Notes: generated by a model from the letters alone, not told the origin. Shown: positions 1 to 13,400, counted from the first letter of the stretch. The stretch is 64,000 nucleotides of DNA from Anaeramoeba flamelloides (GCA_027625915.1 JANTQA010000032.1:8742001-8806000); one strand, 5' to 3'. Numbers and translations: made by a program.

Positions 1-652
1 TTTGATGAAATCACACTTTTAGTAATTTCTGAGAGTTCGTATGAACAAATAAAATTTCAACTTTAATCTTATTTTAAAAATACAACAAAATAAGCCAAAT
101 ATTGAATCTCTGATAACAAGAAAAAAATGATGATTTCCTGTATTTTCAATAATTTATTAAATATCTTGAAATTACAAAGATTGCACAATATTCTTTTTCA
201 AATATTAAGAGTACAAAAAACCGACTCTTATTATTAAAATGTTTTTTTTTTTTTGATAATTTCTATTAATTATTTATTTATTCGAAATGTGAATTTAAAA
301 AATTTTTGAGAAAAAAAAATAAAATACTTTTTAATATTTTGATATTTGAGATATTAATAATCCGCTGAAAAGAATTATCGATTGTGTTAATAATTATTGA
401 TTTAAAAATAAATCAAATTAAAAGGTATTTTGGTCGGTTATCAAGTTGAATTTCCCCATTTTTTAAAATAAGTTTTTTGTGAGAATTTTAAATTTAATCT
501 TTTTATTGGTTTTTCTTATTTTTTTATTCAAAAAAAATATACAATTGATCTGAACTTTTCCATAAAAAAATAGAAATTATATTTAGTTTCGAGTTGAAAA
601 CAATTATTGTGATTTTTCTGATATCAAAAAGATACTTTATAATGTTTTATTC

Positions 653-878
653 TAAGCCAAATTTCAAAATTAGGGGCAAACTTTTTTTTTATTATTTTTT
701 TCTTTTTTCTTTTGTTTTACAAAAAATAAAATGATTATACAACATTTTTATTTATTAATTTATATTGGCTATTTTCTCTAAAAACTTTTGTAAAATACCT
801 TATTATTCAAAAAAAAAACACAATTAAACTAATTTTTTTCTGATGAAAAATCTGCCCCTATTTTTGAAATTAAGCTTA
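653..878. mobile_element. MITE family A, copy 1 (TA target, ~28-bp TIRs)
   Basis: The left end reads TAAGCCAAATTTCAAAATTA and continues GGGGCAAA. The right end is its inverted complement with only a few mismatches (TCTGCCCCTA, TTTTTGAAAT, TAAGCTTA). The element starts and ends with TA, as expected for Tc1/mariner-type target duplication. Near-identical elements of 228 and 222 bp lie at 21410-21637 and 44720-44941, and the third has a paralogous empty site that fixes the ends. The interior is AT-rich and non-coding. Confidence 0.85.
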
Positions 879-1161
879 CAATTTCATAATTTTATTGTTA
901 AAGGATATTTTTGGAACATGTTCTCGACAACAAATAAAATTTCTCTTCTCTTTTCCAAAAAAATAATTTTTTTGGAAAGAATTATAAGTTGATATTTAAA
1001 TTTTTTGAAAATATCGAAAAAATAGAGCAAACACTTAAAAAAAACTATAATTAATTTCTGAAAATAGCTATAAATGAAAGTTTGGTTTTGTAGTATAATA
1101 TTTTTACTTTATTATTCAATTTCAAGATGTGTGATTTTCTTTTTGAATTTTCTTATTAATT

Positions 1162-1164
<3 letters not shown>

Positions 1165-1194
<30 letters not shown>
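1165..1194. repeat. TA dinucleotide microsatellite
   Basis: About fifteen uninterrupted TA units, a simple sequence repeat in intergenic DNA. Confidence 0.9.
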
Positions 1195-1202
<8 letters not shown>

Positions 1203-1579
1203 TTAGATTACTTTCCACTTCTGTATGCCACCAATTTAATTCTATTTAAACTAAATTGTTAGTTATTTTTCAACCCTTTAAACTAACCAATTATGATTTT
1301 GTAACATTTTTTAGATAAAAATAACTCATTTAAGAAAGGAAAAAAACGGAAAAAAAAAAATCTTTGAGATCTCTAAAATAGTAAAAATCAGTATGGCGAA
1401 ACAAGTCCAGTTGTCACCAAAATTATAATTAACAATGATTCTATTTGGAAATATAGTTTGACTATTGATCATCCTTTTCAAAAAGAATTCATGTATTTCA
1501 TTATTGATTTTTTGAGATCAATAATTCATCACATATTGGTTACTTTTTATATTATATAATCTGTGAAATTTGAAAAAAA

Positions 1580-1760
1580 TATAATCTTGAGGTGACTAAT
1601 TGCTAATTTGGTTCTTAGCTGGTCGATCTTGTGATTGACATGGGGTTTGATAATGATTCAAAGCACATTTTTGTCAATTTATTTTTTTTCTTCCGAAATA
1701 TGAATTTAAGGGTACAAGGCTAATACAAGTGAAGGTAAATTATAAAATACTGTGTTTTGT
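1580..1760. repeat. Fragment related to the long-TIR element
   Basis: Shares an ordered series of blocks with the arms of the 17067-17613 element: a GGTTCTTAG block, a GATTGAC block, a TTTTTGTCA block, then a TATGAATT...AAGG block. It looks like one decayed arm without a clear partner. Confidence 0.45.
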
Positions 1761-1904
1761 GTGTTGAAAATTGGACTTTTTAATATAGTTTGGATATAAT
1801 TTGAAACTTTTCAACAATTATTTTTAATTCAATTAATTTGACTTTAAATGAAAGACATGTATATATAACTGTTTTAAAAATGTGGGGAATTTTTACAACT
1901 TTTA

Positions 1905-2200
1905 TCAAGTTCTCTATTTTAAAAAAGTGAAAACTTTTTCAGAATCAAAACTTTTTTAAAAGTCTTTAATTTTAATAAAATGAAAACATTTTTAGAATTT
2001 CAACTTTTTGAAAGTATTCTATTTTAAAAAAGTGAGGGCTACTACCTTTAAATATAGTATGCGGCTGGAGTCTGAAGGAAAACATCTTTTTTTAAAAAAG
2101 TTCCCACTTTATTAAAACACAAAACTTTAAAAATGTTTTAATTCTGAAAAAATCATGAAAAAAAAAAAAAAGTATTCACTTTTTTAAAATGACTGTATTC
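1905..2200. repeat. Imperfect inverted repeat with internal direct repeats
   Basis: TATTTTAAAAAAGTGA occurs near 1914 and 2019. Complementary stretches with CACTTT and TTCACTTTTTTAAAAT lie near 2105 and 2180. The centre (about 2035-2080) is less AT-rich than its surroundings. Probably a foldback remnant; boundaries are unclear. Confidence 0.4.
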
Positions 2201-2292
2201 ACAGAATATTTTTTTAAAAAAAAAATAAAAAAATAAAAATGTAGTAATACAATTAATTTTATGATTTATTAATGTTAGATGATAAGGGAATA

Positions 2293-2796
2293 TTATTTCC
2301 ATCTTTGCTTTTTTTTACGTTCTCTTTCGATTCTTCTTAACATTGTTTCATATTCTTTGATATATTTTTTTGATTTTAAAAGTTTTTTTTGGTTTTCTTC
2401 ATCTTGTAAATTGATCGATTTTGCCTTTTTTATTAATTCATTTTTATAAATTTGATTTTTTTCTTTAATAACTTGCAATTTTTCAAGTTTATGAATAACT
2501 TCTTTTGGAAGCTTCTTTCCATTCATTTTGAAATTTAAAAAGTTCTGAAAAGCATTATGTTTTTTGTTACTAACATCACCCCGCTGGTTGTTGTTTTTTT
2601 TTGCTAAAAAATTATTTGGAAAAGATCTTTTTCGAGGTCGGTAATGTGTCGTATTAATTTTTCTTTCATTTTCTTCTTCTTCTCCCTCACTCACGACCAC
2701 ACCCCCGCCCTCATTTTCTTCTTGCTTTATTAAATCATTATTTATTATATTCAAGTTGGTTGGGAGTTTTGATAGATCAAAATATGCGCCTAAATT
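2293..2796 (-). CDS. Terminal exon of a Lys/Glu-rich protein of unknown function
   Basis: An open minus-strand frame ends at a stop at 2293. The first visible residues are NLGAYFDLSKLP, directly after a likely splice acceptor (AATAG before 2796; a second AG lies 7 bases on). No ATG precedes the open stretch, so at least one upstream exon is missing. The exon encodes about 167 residues: an acidic Glu/Gly/Val patch, an Arg/Asn-rich basic stretch (RPRKRSFPNNF), then a long charged, probably helical segment ending RERKKKQRWK. The basic C-terminus would suit a nuclear or nucleolar protein, but that is a guess. I do not recognise the family. The upstream exon was not found between 2797 and 3684. 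Confidence 0.55.
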   Translation of the reverse strand, partial: NLGAYFDLSKLPTNLNIINNDLIKQEENEGGGVVVSEGEEEENERKINTTHYRPRKRSFPNNFLAKKNNNQRGDVSNKKHNAFQNFLNFKMNGKKLPKEVIHKLEKLQVIKEKNQIYKNELIKKAKSINLQDEENQKKLLKSKKYIKEYETMLRRIERERKKKQRWK

Positions 2797-3684
2797 CTAT
2801 TAAGATTAATAAATGGTATATTAATTTAAAGTAAATCAAGATTTAAAAAAATGTTACAAATGGAAAAAATAATGATCAATGCTAATTTTATCCAAAAATA
2901 TAACCAAGTTGATGTTACAACACATTTTCATTTTGTTTTTTCACAAAAAAATAAAAAGTTATTTATTTGATTAAAAATTGATTGATTGAAAAATAATTTT
3001 AATCTATAATCCGATCATTGTTAAAATTGTAAAATTTATGTTCCAGTTCACAAATAAGTTGTTAATACACCAAAAAAAAACACCAAAAATAAAAAATAAA
3101 AAAATAATCGTGGCAACCTGTAAGGTGTTTAAAATTATCTGTATTTTATGAACAGTGAGCATTACTTATCTGAATAACAACATATTAATTGACTTTTAAG
3201 AATAAGGGGTCAAGAAATATTGTTAAAATTTAAAATTTAGAGTTTTTTTTTGACATTTTGTAATTTGATAAAACCATTTTCACTTTCCAAATTCGAAATT
3301 TACCCTAAAAAAGTTCCAAAATCAAAATACACATTATTCACTTACTTTCCAATTCATTTTGAATATTTTCCAGAGTTCAAAACAATGTCATAACTACACT
3401 TGAGTGTAAAGTGGAAAGTGAGAGAAATAAGAGGTAAAAAAATAAGTATTTTAAATTTGCCTTTGTTTTTGACTGGGAATTTCGAAAAGTTATTGAATCA
3501 ATAAATGCTTTTTTTAATTTTCATCAAAAAACCAAAAAAAAATCACCTAAAATTTGTAATATTTTGTTTTTTCTTTAAGATGGATTCTGTTAAACCATTT
3601 TTTTTCTTTAAAACATCGGATTTCAGTTTTCACAGAACACAAAATAAAGATAGTTCTTAATATGGTTTAAAACACATTATTAAA
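2797..3684. other. Gap between two minus-strand genes
   Basis: Poly-A/T-rich sequence. It should contain the promoter and first exon(s) of the 2293-2796 gene, but no exon with a convincing start codon and donor could be identified. Confidence 0.4.
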
Positions 3685-5874
3685 TTATTTTTTTTTGTGT
3701 GGGTTCTGGAAAAGGAATTATACTTTTGAAAATTTTCAGTAATTTTAGTTTACACAAAATTTTTTGCATAAAAAATTGAAAATTTTCATATTTTTTTGGT
3801 TTGTAATTGTGTATTTATGATTTTTTTGGAGAAAAAAAAAAATGAAAATAATTAAAAACAATACCATTTTTTCAAGCAAATCAAAATCTGAATGTTCAAA
3901 TTTTCTAAAATATGGATCAAAAATATCCCAAACATCGTCAGAATCTATATCATCATCAACACATATATCTGAAAACATAGTGTCACTTTCATTGTCTATC
4001 TTGCTTGATTCTTTGGATATTAGATTATATTTTGCTTTTGGTTCTGTTGCTGTTTCTGTTTCTGTTTCTGTTTCGGATTCTGATTCCATTTCTGTATTTG
4101 AAGACGTATATGTTTCTGTCTTCGTCTCTGGTTCTTGTTCTGTTTCATTGTTTGTGTTAGTATTGTCACTGATACTGGGATTCTTATTTGTGTGATAATA
4201 ATTATCAAACTCTGATTCTGAGTTTGAATTTGAAACTCTTTTTCTTTTTTTTTCCTTCCCAAATCCAGATTCTGTTTCTGTTGTTGTTTCTGTTTCTTTT
4301 TCTGTTTCTGTTTCTGTTTCTGTTCTCATTTGTGCGTGTGTGTCTATATTTGAATTTGAATCCATATCTGTAAATGTTCCCATACCAGTGTCTGTATTTG
4401 TATTTATATCAGATTCGTCTCCAGCACTTAAATACCTTTCAGGATTTGTATCTGTGTCTGTGTCTGAATCAAGATCTAGATCTAGATCTAGATCTCTATC
4501 TGCTTCTATTTCTGTTTCAAAGTCTGATTCGGGTTCATAAATAAAATCCGATTCTGGATCTTTTTTCAAATTTGATCCTGTTTCCGTAATTGTATTATTC
4601 ATCGAAGTAGATTGTTTTTTTTTTTCTTTTTGGTTTATTGCATGATCCGAGTTTATAATAGTAACCAGACCACCAATAATGGGTGAATTTCCTTCTTCTT
4701 CATTTTCCTTTGTTATCTTGTTCACAATGTTTTTTGAAGAGACTTCTTTGTCTTGATCTGTTTCTACATTGTTTTTTGGTTTTTTGTGTGTTGTGTCTTG
4801 TTTAAAAAAGGAATCCCTTTTTGGGATCCGCAAAAGGTAACATTTGTTACTTAAAAATTTCTTTATTTGGGTATATTTTTTAGATTTATTACCAGAGTTT
4901 GAATTTGACACTTCAACACTTTGGATTAGCCTTTTTTTTTTAAAACGATTAAAGTTATCACACAATTTAACCTGTTTCTGTTTATGCTTAACTCTTTGCT
5001 TTGGTTTTTTTATCTTGATGATATATTTTCTTGTGTTTAATGTACTTCCAGAGAGCTTAGGTTTGGGCTGACTCAAATGTTTATATTTTTGTTTCTTTTT
5101 TAATTTCAATTTATGTGTGCTTGAGTGTTTAATACGCCCGTTGTTTGTAGGTTTCTTTTTGATGATTCGGATTTTGTTTCTTTTCTTTTTTTGAACATTG
5201 TTTTTTATTTTGAGGTGGTGTTTGTGCTTACCATGAGGTTTGTCTTGAGACCTTTCTTTATTATGGTGTGTGTGCTTTTGTTTTGGCTTGTTTATCTTTT
5301 TCTGTTTCATTTGTCTTTGAGTTGAATTCTGTTTTTTGTTTCGATATTTGAGAATGTATCTGGTCTCTTTGTTGTTCTTTCTTTGTCTTTGATGACGATT
5401 TTTTGTCTCTTTCTCATTCCCACACACACTCTCTTTCTTATTCTCGTTATTATCCTCTTTCTCTTCCCCATTTTCATTTATTTTGACACCCAATTGTGAA
5501 TTGTCCTTTAATACTTTGACAGAACCATTGTGATGTTTTTTTGATTGAAAAGATGAGTTTGGATCTTTCCCAATCATTGATTTCAAAATTTTTTGTGTTT
5601 TGAAAATTTGGGATTTTTGTTTTTCACAACTGGTGAGAAGATTTTGAAAATTTGTTTGTTTTTCAACCAGATCTAAAAATGTAAGTGGCCCATTTTGGTT
5701 TGTGTCTGGCTGAACAATTGAATTTTCTGGTAAAACATCTAAGGAGAGGAAGCAAAGGTTTCCATTCAGAATTTGTTGTTCGTGTTTTGTGATTGCTTTT
5801 GTTGCAATGTTTTCCTTTTTGTATTTCTCAAGCGGTTTGAAAACATTGAAAAAATCTTTTGGTTCTGTGGTCAT
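3685..5874 (-). CDS. Large low-complexity charged protein, family unknown
   Basis: One long minus-strand frame. I start it at the ATG at 5874 (MTTEPKDFFNVFKPLEKY), because the further 81 upstream codons are phenylalanine-rich and look like untranslated DNA. Order of parts: an ordered N-terminus of about 120 residues with no recognised domain; a very basic Lys/His/Asn/Arg stretch; a long acidic stretch of Asp-Thr, Glu-Thr, Asp-Leu and Ser-Glu repeats; then a non-repetitive motif DDVWDIFDPYFRKFEHSDFD followed by LLEKM. After ATG at 3865 comes a GT; continuing open gives a hydrophobic tail unlike the rest. A good acceptor (CCTTTTCCAG) at 3706 would instead give NPHKKK and a TAA ending at 3685, in phase. 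That last junction is inference. Basic plus acidic low-complexity tracts suggest a nuclear protein; function unknown. Confidence 0.6.
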
Positions 5875-7804
5875 TTGCAACAAATCAAAAAAAAAAAAAG
5901 TTTCTGAAATAAAAAAGGAAAATTGCTCGGAAAAAGCAAGAAAAAATATAAAATAAAAAAGATCTTCCTCTTCATTATGGAAGAGTGTCCTTTTGCTAAT
6001 TAGTCTATTGTTTTTTGAGACAGTTTCAAAAATTTTTTCTCTTTTTGTAAAAAAGAAATTTTTCCTTTTTTTTTCTTCAAAATTGACTTTAAACTGATTT
6101 ATAGAAAAACATTTCATTTTAAAGAAGAATTCAAAATTAACAGTTCAACCAAGAGTTCTTGTTTTTTTGTATTGTTGAAAATTTGTTTTACTTTTTCAAA
6201 ATCATTAATTTTACCTTTTACCTTCTATTGAAACCAAACCAAACAGTTTGACACTTTGCTGAAAGATATTTTAACTTTAATACTGAATTATCATGACAAA
6301 TACCTCTTTTTACCCCTTTTCAAACTGAAAAGAATAAACACCATTAAAGTAAGTTCGTAAGAAAACATTTTTAAACTTCTCTTTTGACAAATTAAGTACA
6401 AAAAAAATTTTTTTATATTTATCTTCTTGCTTTAACACTTATTTAGAATTTTTTTTATTTCATCTGGACTTTCCATTCAAGGAATCACTCCAAATAGATA
6501 TTAAGTCCATTGTTATTTTCATCAGACAAATTATTCTCTTCAATTCAGATTGACCATTTAGTGCATTAAACATTTAGAAACTTAAGAACATTTGAATACT
6601 TTTGGATGCTAAAGTCCTCGGGAAATTACTTTCTTAAAATTATTTTTTTATCTAAAAAATGAGTGTTTCTTTCAAATCAGAAGTTGAGAAGATTCCTCAA
6701 ATAACATATTTATTAACCAATTAAAAAAATTGAAAACAAAAAAATGAAAAAATTGATCCATAAAAAATAAAAAAAGAAATTTTTCTTCACAGATCTATCT
6801 GTAACAGTTAGTATAATTGTTTCTCCTTAACTTAATTTTATATGGAATTATGAAATGAAAATTTTTTAGTTTGGGAATATATGAAAATAATTATTTTCGT
6901 AAAGAATTTTAGAAAATGAATTTAAATTCATATTTATATAAAATTCATCTACTTCTTTGTTGGGTCAAAGAAAATCTATTATTTTTAAATACTTCTTCAG
7001 AAATTTAATTTCATGACATAATTTTTTTAATTTAATAATTATTTAAATTCTATTAAATTGTGAAACAGACAAATAAATTTTCAAATTTACTTTTAAGTTT
7101 TAAACCTTATTTTCTTTTTTTTTAAGTTGAACTTTTTTTTTTCAGTTATTTTTTAATATAGATAATCCAATCACTCTTCTTTAATCTTTGAAAAAAATAT
7201 TCTTTGTTAATGTTTAATTTGATAACATTATTTGTTAAAAAGAATTTTTAAAACAAATTTGTAAAAAAAGTTGGCCATTTAAAAAACAAAAAAAGGAATG
7301 GTGACAAAAATTTGAATTTAATACAAAGTTTGTATTCATTCTAATTTAAAGAAATAAAAGAAGAAAAAAAAAACAATGTAAAAATAATATTTTTATCGGC
7401 AATTTTTTGAATCCATGAGACTGACAAGGCTATGTATGAAAGACATTATTAATCTTAAATAAGAATAAAGGAAACATTAGGTTAAAAAAAATACTACCAA
7501 AACGTTTTGTTAGTTGATAAAAATTAGCTCTATTATCAAAGAGTGGCTTAAGACAAACAATAACATTCTGGAATCACACTTCTTTGGTTTAAAAATTCTA
7601 ATAAAAAAAAACAAAAAATCATAAGATCTCAAATACAAACGTTTAAATATGAAAAAATAAGGGGATATCATTAAAAAAAATTTGTGAAGAAAAAAAAAAT
7701 AATAAAAGTCCATTCCTTTTCATTACCAAAAAAAGTAATCTGAAAATAACTATTATTGGAAAAAAAAAATTTTTTATAACCTTCAAACAGTATTGTTATA
7801 TATA

Positions 7805-8388
7805 TAAGGTATTTCCAAAAAAGTGGGGCATTTTTTTTTACATTTCATAAAAAATAGTCTTTGTTAGTGGTAGTATTCATTAATTGATGATACCAAATTA
7901 AGTTTAATATTAATACCAATTGAATAAATGGCTAAGGTATTTATTTTAAAATAAGTTGGATGAAATATTTTCAAAAAATGAAAAAAAAATCCATACTTTT
8001 TTTGGTGAAAACAATGTACGACCAATTTTTCTAAAAAACTGTAAATATGGAAAGGTTACAAATGATTTTTTAAACAATAAAATACAGTTTATGTTTTTAA
8101 TTCTATTTGAAATTTGTTGTGATTAAAAAAGTTATGAAAACGGGTTTTTCAAACAAAAAGAAAATAATAAACACCAATTTTAGCACCTAAAAAATATCAG
8201 ATAAAATCGAGATCAGAAAATTTAATATCTTTTATTTAAGTAATACAATAGTAAGAAACAAATTGAAATATTATCAAGAATCGATAAATGGTAGTTAATG
8301 ATTTTGGATGTTTAAATGCTTTTTTATAGATTGAGTTTAAAAGCTATATTTTAAAATAAATTTGCCCCACTTTATTGGAAATAGCTTA
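7805..8388. mobile_element. 584-bp MITE with TA target and 24-bp TIRs
   Basis: The left end TAAGGTATTTCCAAAAAAG continues TGGGGCA. The right end is the inverted complement (TGCCCCAC TTTATTGGAAATAGCTTA). Three mismatches are seen in about 25 positions. Both ends lie in TATATA tracts, consistent with insertion into TA. The interior is non-coding. Only one copy is seen here. Confidence 0.75.
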
Positions 8389-8804
8389 TATATATATATG
8401 AATATTTATATAGCTGTTCCAAGGTTACCATGCTTTTTTTAAAATCAAATTTTGATGTTTATATCGATTTATGAAAGGCTCAAAACAGAATAAGAAAACC
8501 CAGTTTGATAATTTTTTTTTCTTCTATGTGCTCATATGAACAATAATCTTCTGATATGATCAAAAAAAAAAATCATTTTTTCAAGAGTAAATTTTATGTA
8601 GTTTCTCAGCTAATTTTTGATTTTAGAGTCATTTTGGAAGTTGGAAATTTATTTTCTGATAACCAGAAAAAAATACTTAAATACTATCCCATTTATTATT
8701 ATTATTATCCAATCAGAGCTATATTATTCCAATATTCAAGTTTCTAAAAATCTATATCAACATCAAAATTTGATATTGAAAAAATTCCAGGTATCTTTGG
8801 AAAG

Positions 8805-8843
8805 ATTATATATATATATAAATATATATAAATATATATATTA
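8805..8843. repeat. TA-rich microsatellite
   Basis: Interrupted TA repeat of the form (TA)n-AA-(TA)n. Confidence 0.7.
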
Positions 8844-9331
8844 ATATAAATACAAATCACCCAATAATCCCAGTTTTTCCTTAATATAGTAACTCATTTC
8901 ATTTGTTCTTTGACTGTTCAAATATTTAGATCTCTTTATTAAAAGATTATTGTAGTGAACAAAGAATAAAAAAGGAAACAAACAATAACCCATTCAAAAC
9001 TTGGGGTACAAAAAAATTTTTAAGGGTCTAGTCATACACTTTAGATTTGCCTCATATCCAAGGAGCGATTTGAAATCTAAAAAGGGTATTGTGGAATTAC
9101 CCTTCTTTTGATTGACAAAATTCAAAGAACCAAAAAAAAAAAATTAGAGAGGAACTATTTTAGAGAAAAAAACTACTCATTATTTTTTAAGAGTACTTCA
9201 AAGTACGTATTCTTCAAAGGATCTTTTTTTGTCTATTTATGGAACCATTAAAAATATTAAAGTTAAAATTTCCATTTGTTCTATTCAAGTTGAAATTTGG
9301 TTTAAATTTCATAGATACAAATTAGATTCTA

Positions 9332-9350
9332 CCCCCCCCCCCCCCCCCCC
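9332..9350. repeat. Uninterrupted run of 19 cytosines
   Basis: A pure C run followed by AACCCC and two CCCCCTTTATT-like blocks. It is the most GC-rich spot in the intergenic DNA. Such a tract can form i-motif structure, or G-quadruplex structure on the other strand. Confidence 0.9.
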
Positions 9351-10474
9351 AACCCCAATGAACTCTCATTCCCCCTTTATTCCCCCTTTGTCAAGTAATT
9401 CACAAAAACTTGTAAACATAAAAACTAGCATATGTTATCTGTTCTTAAAAGCAACATATTTTAAAGATTCCACCAAAATTAGTTGACTTAGTTTAGTCAA
9501 AACAATTTTTTTTTATTTTTTTTTTCTGAAATTTGTAATTTAAATTTTTTCTATTTTCTATCTCTTTTATAAAATGGTTTCTTTTCTCTTTTTTTCTTTA
9601 AAAAGAAAAAACCACCAAATTAAATTTTTATATTTTAAAAATGATATTGCCTTTATTACAAAACATGAAAAAAATAATATTGTTTTTAGACATTGTATTA
9701 AATAAAGAATGTAATTTATCCCCTTTCCAAACATTCCTGAAATTATGAACATTTTTTTTTGTAATTCTATTTAAATAACAAATAGTTTGGTTCCTTATAA
9801 CCAAAATATTTCCTTAAAAGGTTTGGAAGTGAGATAAAAACAAAATTCAAGGCTATGAATTAAAAAGATCGCCAAAAATATTCAAAGTGTAGTAAAATAA
9901 CTTTAAATATAATATTTAAAGTCAAATTTATGAGTAAACTTCTTCTTATAAAGCATAATAAGAATTTAAAATAAGAAGATTACAAAATTTTCAAACTTTG
10001 ACTAATAATACAATGAGCACTCATTATCTTTCCACAGAGACTACAATACCATCTTAAACTTTGAAGAGAGCTAATCTCTTTCTTATCTCTGGTTATCAAA
10101 AAGTATTTACTTAAATTTTACACAAAGAAAAAGTTTTATGTTTAAAAAAAAATAAATAGCTTGATTATTAAATAGTCTAAGAAATCTTTATTCATTCCTA
10201 GATGATAAAAAAGCAAATTGTGAGAAACTACAGAGTTGTGAAAAGATAATTTCTAAATTAATATATTGAAATGTTATTAAAATTCTCATATTTATAATTA
10301 GCACTCTAAACAAACAAACAAAAAAAATAATATATCTAATTCAAAATAAAAATATTTTTTTTTTTAAAAACTATTGGATTTATTTCCATATTAACATCGT
10401 ATTTGAAAGACAAAAACTTATAGGTGATTATTCTAAATAAAAATAAAAAAAAAATTATTTTTAATATGAAATTA

Positions 10475-13400
10475 TTAACAGCAATTACTCTTTTCTTCTT
10501 CTTTATTTTTTTCAATTTTAAATTTTGTTTCTTTTTCCACAACAGAATTTGGATAAACTTCCCTTTTCAACTCTTTACAAAGATCTACAAAGACATCCGG
10601 AATACCAAGCCCTGTTTTTGCAGAAGTCTCACGAAATAATAATCCATTTTGATCGGCATATTCGCTTGCCATCTTACTATCAACATTTTTTTGATTTAAA
10701 TCAAATTTATTCCCAATTAACATAATTTTAGATTTTTCTCCACCTTGGTTTTGAAGTTGATTCACCCAATAAGTGGCACGGTCAAAGCTTTGTTCGTCAC
10801 TAATATCATAAACTATGAGCGCACCATGAGAGCCACGATAATATCTAATTTGAATGTAAATATGGATAAAATAATAAAGAAAATAAGAGAACGAAAAACG
10901 AAAAATATTCATAAAAAAAAATAAATAATTAAATCAATATTATACCCAAATTGAAAACAGTTCTAAACGATTTTTCAAAAATGTTGAATCGCCGAAGAAT
11001 GTAACTGTAAGAAGGTTTATCGAGCTTTATCTCTGATTCTTATTAAAACACATTTTCAATTTTTAGAAATCAAAATCAATTTTTCTAATTTATCATATTT
11101 TTCTTTTTCTTTTTTTTCCTTTCTTTTTTAAGTACAAGAGCGAGACAAATTTTATATTTGCCATTTTTTTTTGGTGAGCACTAATCCCGTATACATTTAT
11201 GTTGATTATTTACCAATAGATTTTTATTAATAATGATGAAATGTTAATTAAAGTATTACTTTTATCTATCTAAAAATTTTCAATTTTATTTTTTCATACA
11301 TTCGTCATGTAAAGTTGAAATAAAAAAAAAACGATCTTCAAATAAAAAAATAAACATTATGAAAATTATGACTTTTTAGTATCTTTTAAACTGCAATATA
11401 TTTAATTATTAAATAATCTTCTTGTTACCCATTTTTTTCATTGAAAGTTCAGTAATAAAAAATAGGTAATACCCATTTCAAAAATTATGAGTTACTTTTT
11501 TTTTTTTAGGTTTTTGATTTTATTTTTATTAAATTTTTAAAATTATAAGGATTTTATATGTGTTTATAATAATTAAAAAGTGAATTACAAACCAGATTTA
11601 ATTATTTGTTGATCTTGAATACTTTAATTTTTTTTTTTTATTTGTTCAATTTATCATTTCAGGCGAGTATCAATTTTTAAAATATGAGTTTAATTCTCTT
11701 TAAAAATTCATTTTTTTTTCTCAGCCAGCGTTATTAAAATAATAAATGGTTTCTGGGATAAGAGATTTACTTGTATATTTTTTTTCTTTATTCACCATTG
11801 CTTTATTTTTTTTTATTAAAGAAGTAAATCATTGCAGAAACATAAACCACACCACTATAAATGAAAATGAATGCAGAAACTATTCAAATTGAAGAAATTA
11901 AATCTATCCCAAATTACTTTTGAAAGTATATATTTTATTACTCATAGGAAATGAATATAAAATTGAAGAGATTTTATAAAATCGTTGAATCATATTTACC
12001 TATTTTGATGCTTATTATTAATTAGAAAGAGAATGAATTTCATTCAATTAGTTTTTTTTTTTTTTTTTGAAATGGTTGTTGCTTTTGGTAATCATCTTGT
12101 GAAAATTTTTATTTCCAATTAACAAATGCTTTAAACTCATAGAAAATGAAGTGAACATTTTTTTCATTGGCCAATTTCGCGAGAAGGTGGCCAATTTCAA
12201 AATCAGTCAAATCTTCCAAAAAATTTTAATCAACAACACATCGCATAATCTAATAGCATTGTATCTCATAAGGACAAAATTCTCTCTTTTTAAAAAGCAT
12301 TTTTTTCAACTGACAATTTTTTTGAATTTAAAAATTACCAATTCAAAAAAACAATTGAAAGATCTCAATTTACCTTGATGTTGTTGTTGGAAATTTCAAC
12401 CAAAGAATTTTTGAAATCTAACTAAAGAAATACATCTTCAACTTGCTGAAAACTTTTTCAATTCGAAAAAAAATTGCAAAAAATGCAATTTACTCCCATT
12501 CTCCAAATGTAAATGTATAGAATAATACATTTTTTTTCTTCAAAGATTAAATGATTTTTTTTCATATTTAAACCAACTCTTGGTGAAAATTTTGTGGTAA
12601 TACTACACACAATTTTCTTTCTTTCTTTTTGATTTAATTTTCGTTTGAAATATTACTTGAGCTGTTCAAATAAAAAAATGAAATTTCAATTTTTAAAACA
12701 CGACAAAAATAGCTCTAAAATTGTAGTCACTTTTTTTACTAAACAACACTTTTTGCTTTTTTGAAATTGTTCCAAATTTTGAAAGGAATTAAAAGATCAA
12801 AATTCAATAACTTTCAATTTAAAAGTTTTTACAATTCAAACTTTTAAAAACATGTAATTTAAACAACTTTCCACTTTTCGGTTTTCATAAAAAGAGTTTC
12901 AGGTTTTTTGAAAGTTAAAAACTATTTTTCTTTTCGATAACTTTTCAAAAATTTCAAATAAATTCAAAATGTTATCTTTTGTTAATTATTACTTTTTACA
13001 CTTTTTTTTGGCTTTTAAAAGATTGTATCAAGTATTTGAAATTTGAAAAAATATGAAAGAATATCAGAGACTGAAATCTTGCAGACTGTCAGTCTGAAAG
13101 TTTAAAAAAAGTCTTGAAAGTATTTGTATGGATTGTGCTATTCTTGTCGTGATTTCCTTATTATTTTTTTTTTTTTTTACTTTTGTTTTAAATTTTAAAG
13201 AAATATTTTCTTAACTTTTGAAATAAAAAAATGAAATTTTTATTTGTAAAATTTTCTAAAAGTGTACTTTTTGTTCAAATTTATTCTTGAATTTTATCTC
13301 AAAATTTTTTTTTTGCTTTAAATACAATAATTCGTGTTAAAAGGCGCATTAAATGATTGCTTTTACAAGAATATGACTGGTTCAAAATCAGCACCTTCTC

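Larger units (their letters stand above)
1..2292. other. AT-rich intergenic stretch with old repeats
   Basis: No open frame or exon that I would defend. It holds a MITE at 653-878, a TA microsatellite near 1165-1194, a fragment related to the long-TIR element of 17067-17613, and an imperfect inverted repeat around 1905-2200. The rest is poly-A/T-rich sequence. Confidence 0.6.
5875..10474. other. Long intergenic stretch
   Basis: No coding sequence that I can support; the short open frames here are phenylalanine/lysine-rich products of A/T runs. Contents noticed: a 584-bp TIR element (7805-8388), a TA-rich microsatellite (~8805-8843), a 19-base C run (9332-9350) and a small hairpin near 9090-9115 (AAAGGGTATT / AATTACCCTT). 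Confidence 0.55.

Noticed and set aside
3842-5325. Plus-strand open frames rich in Ser/Val/Phe opposite the low-complexity gene
   Set aside because: They are antisense shadows of the Asp/Glu/Thr and Lys repeats and have no independent signal.
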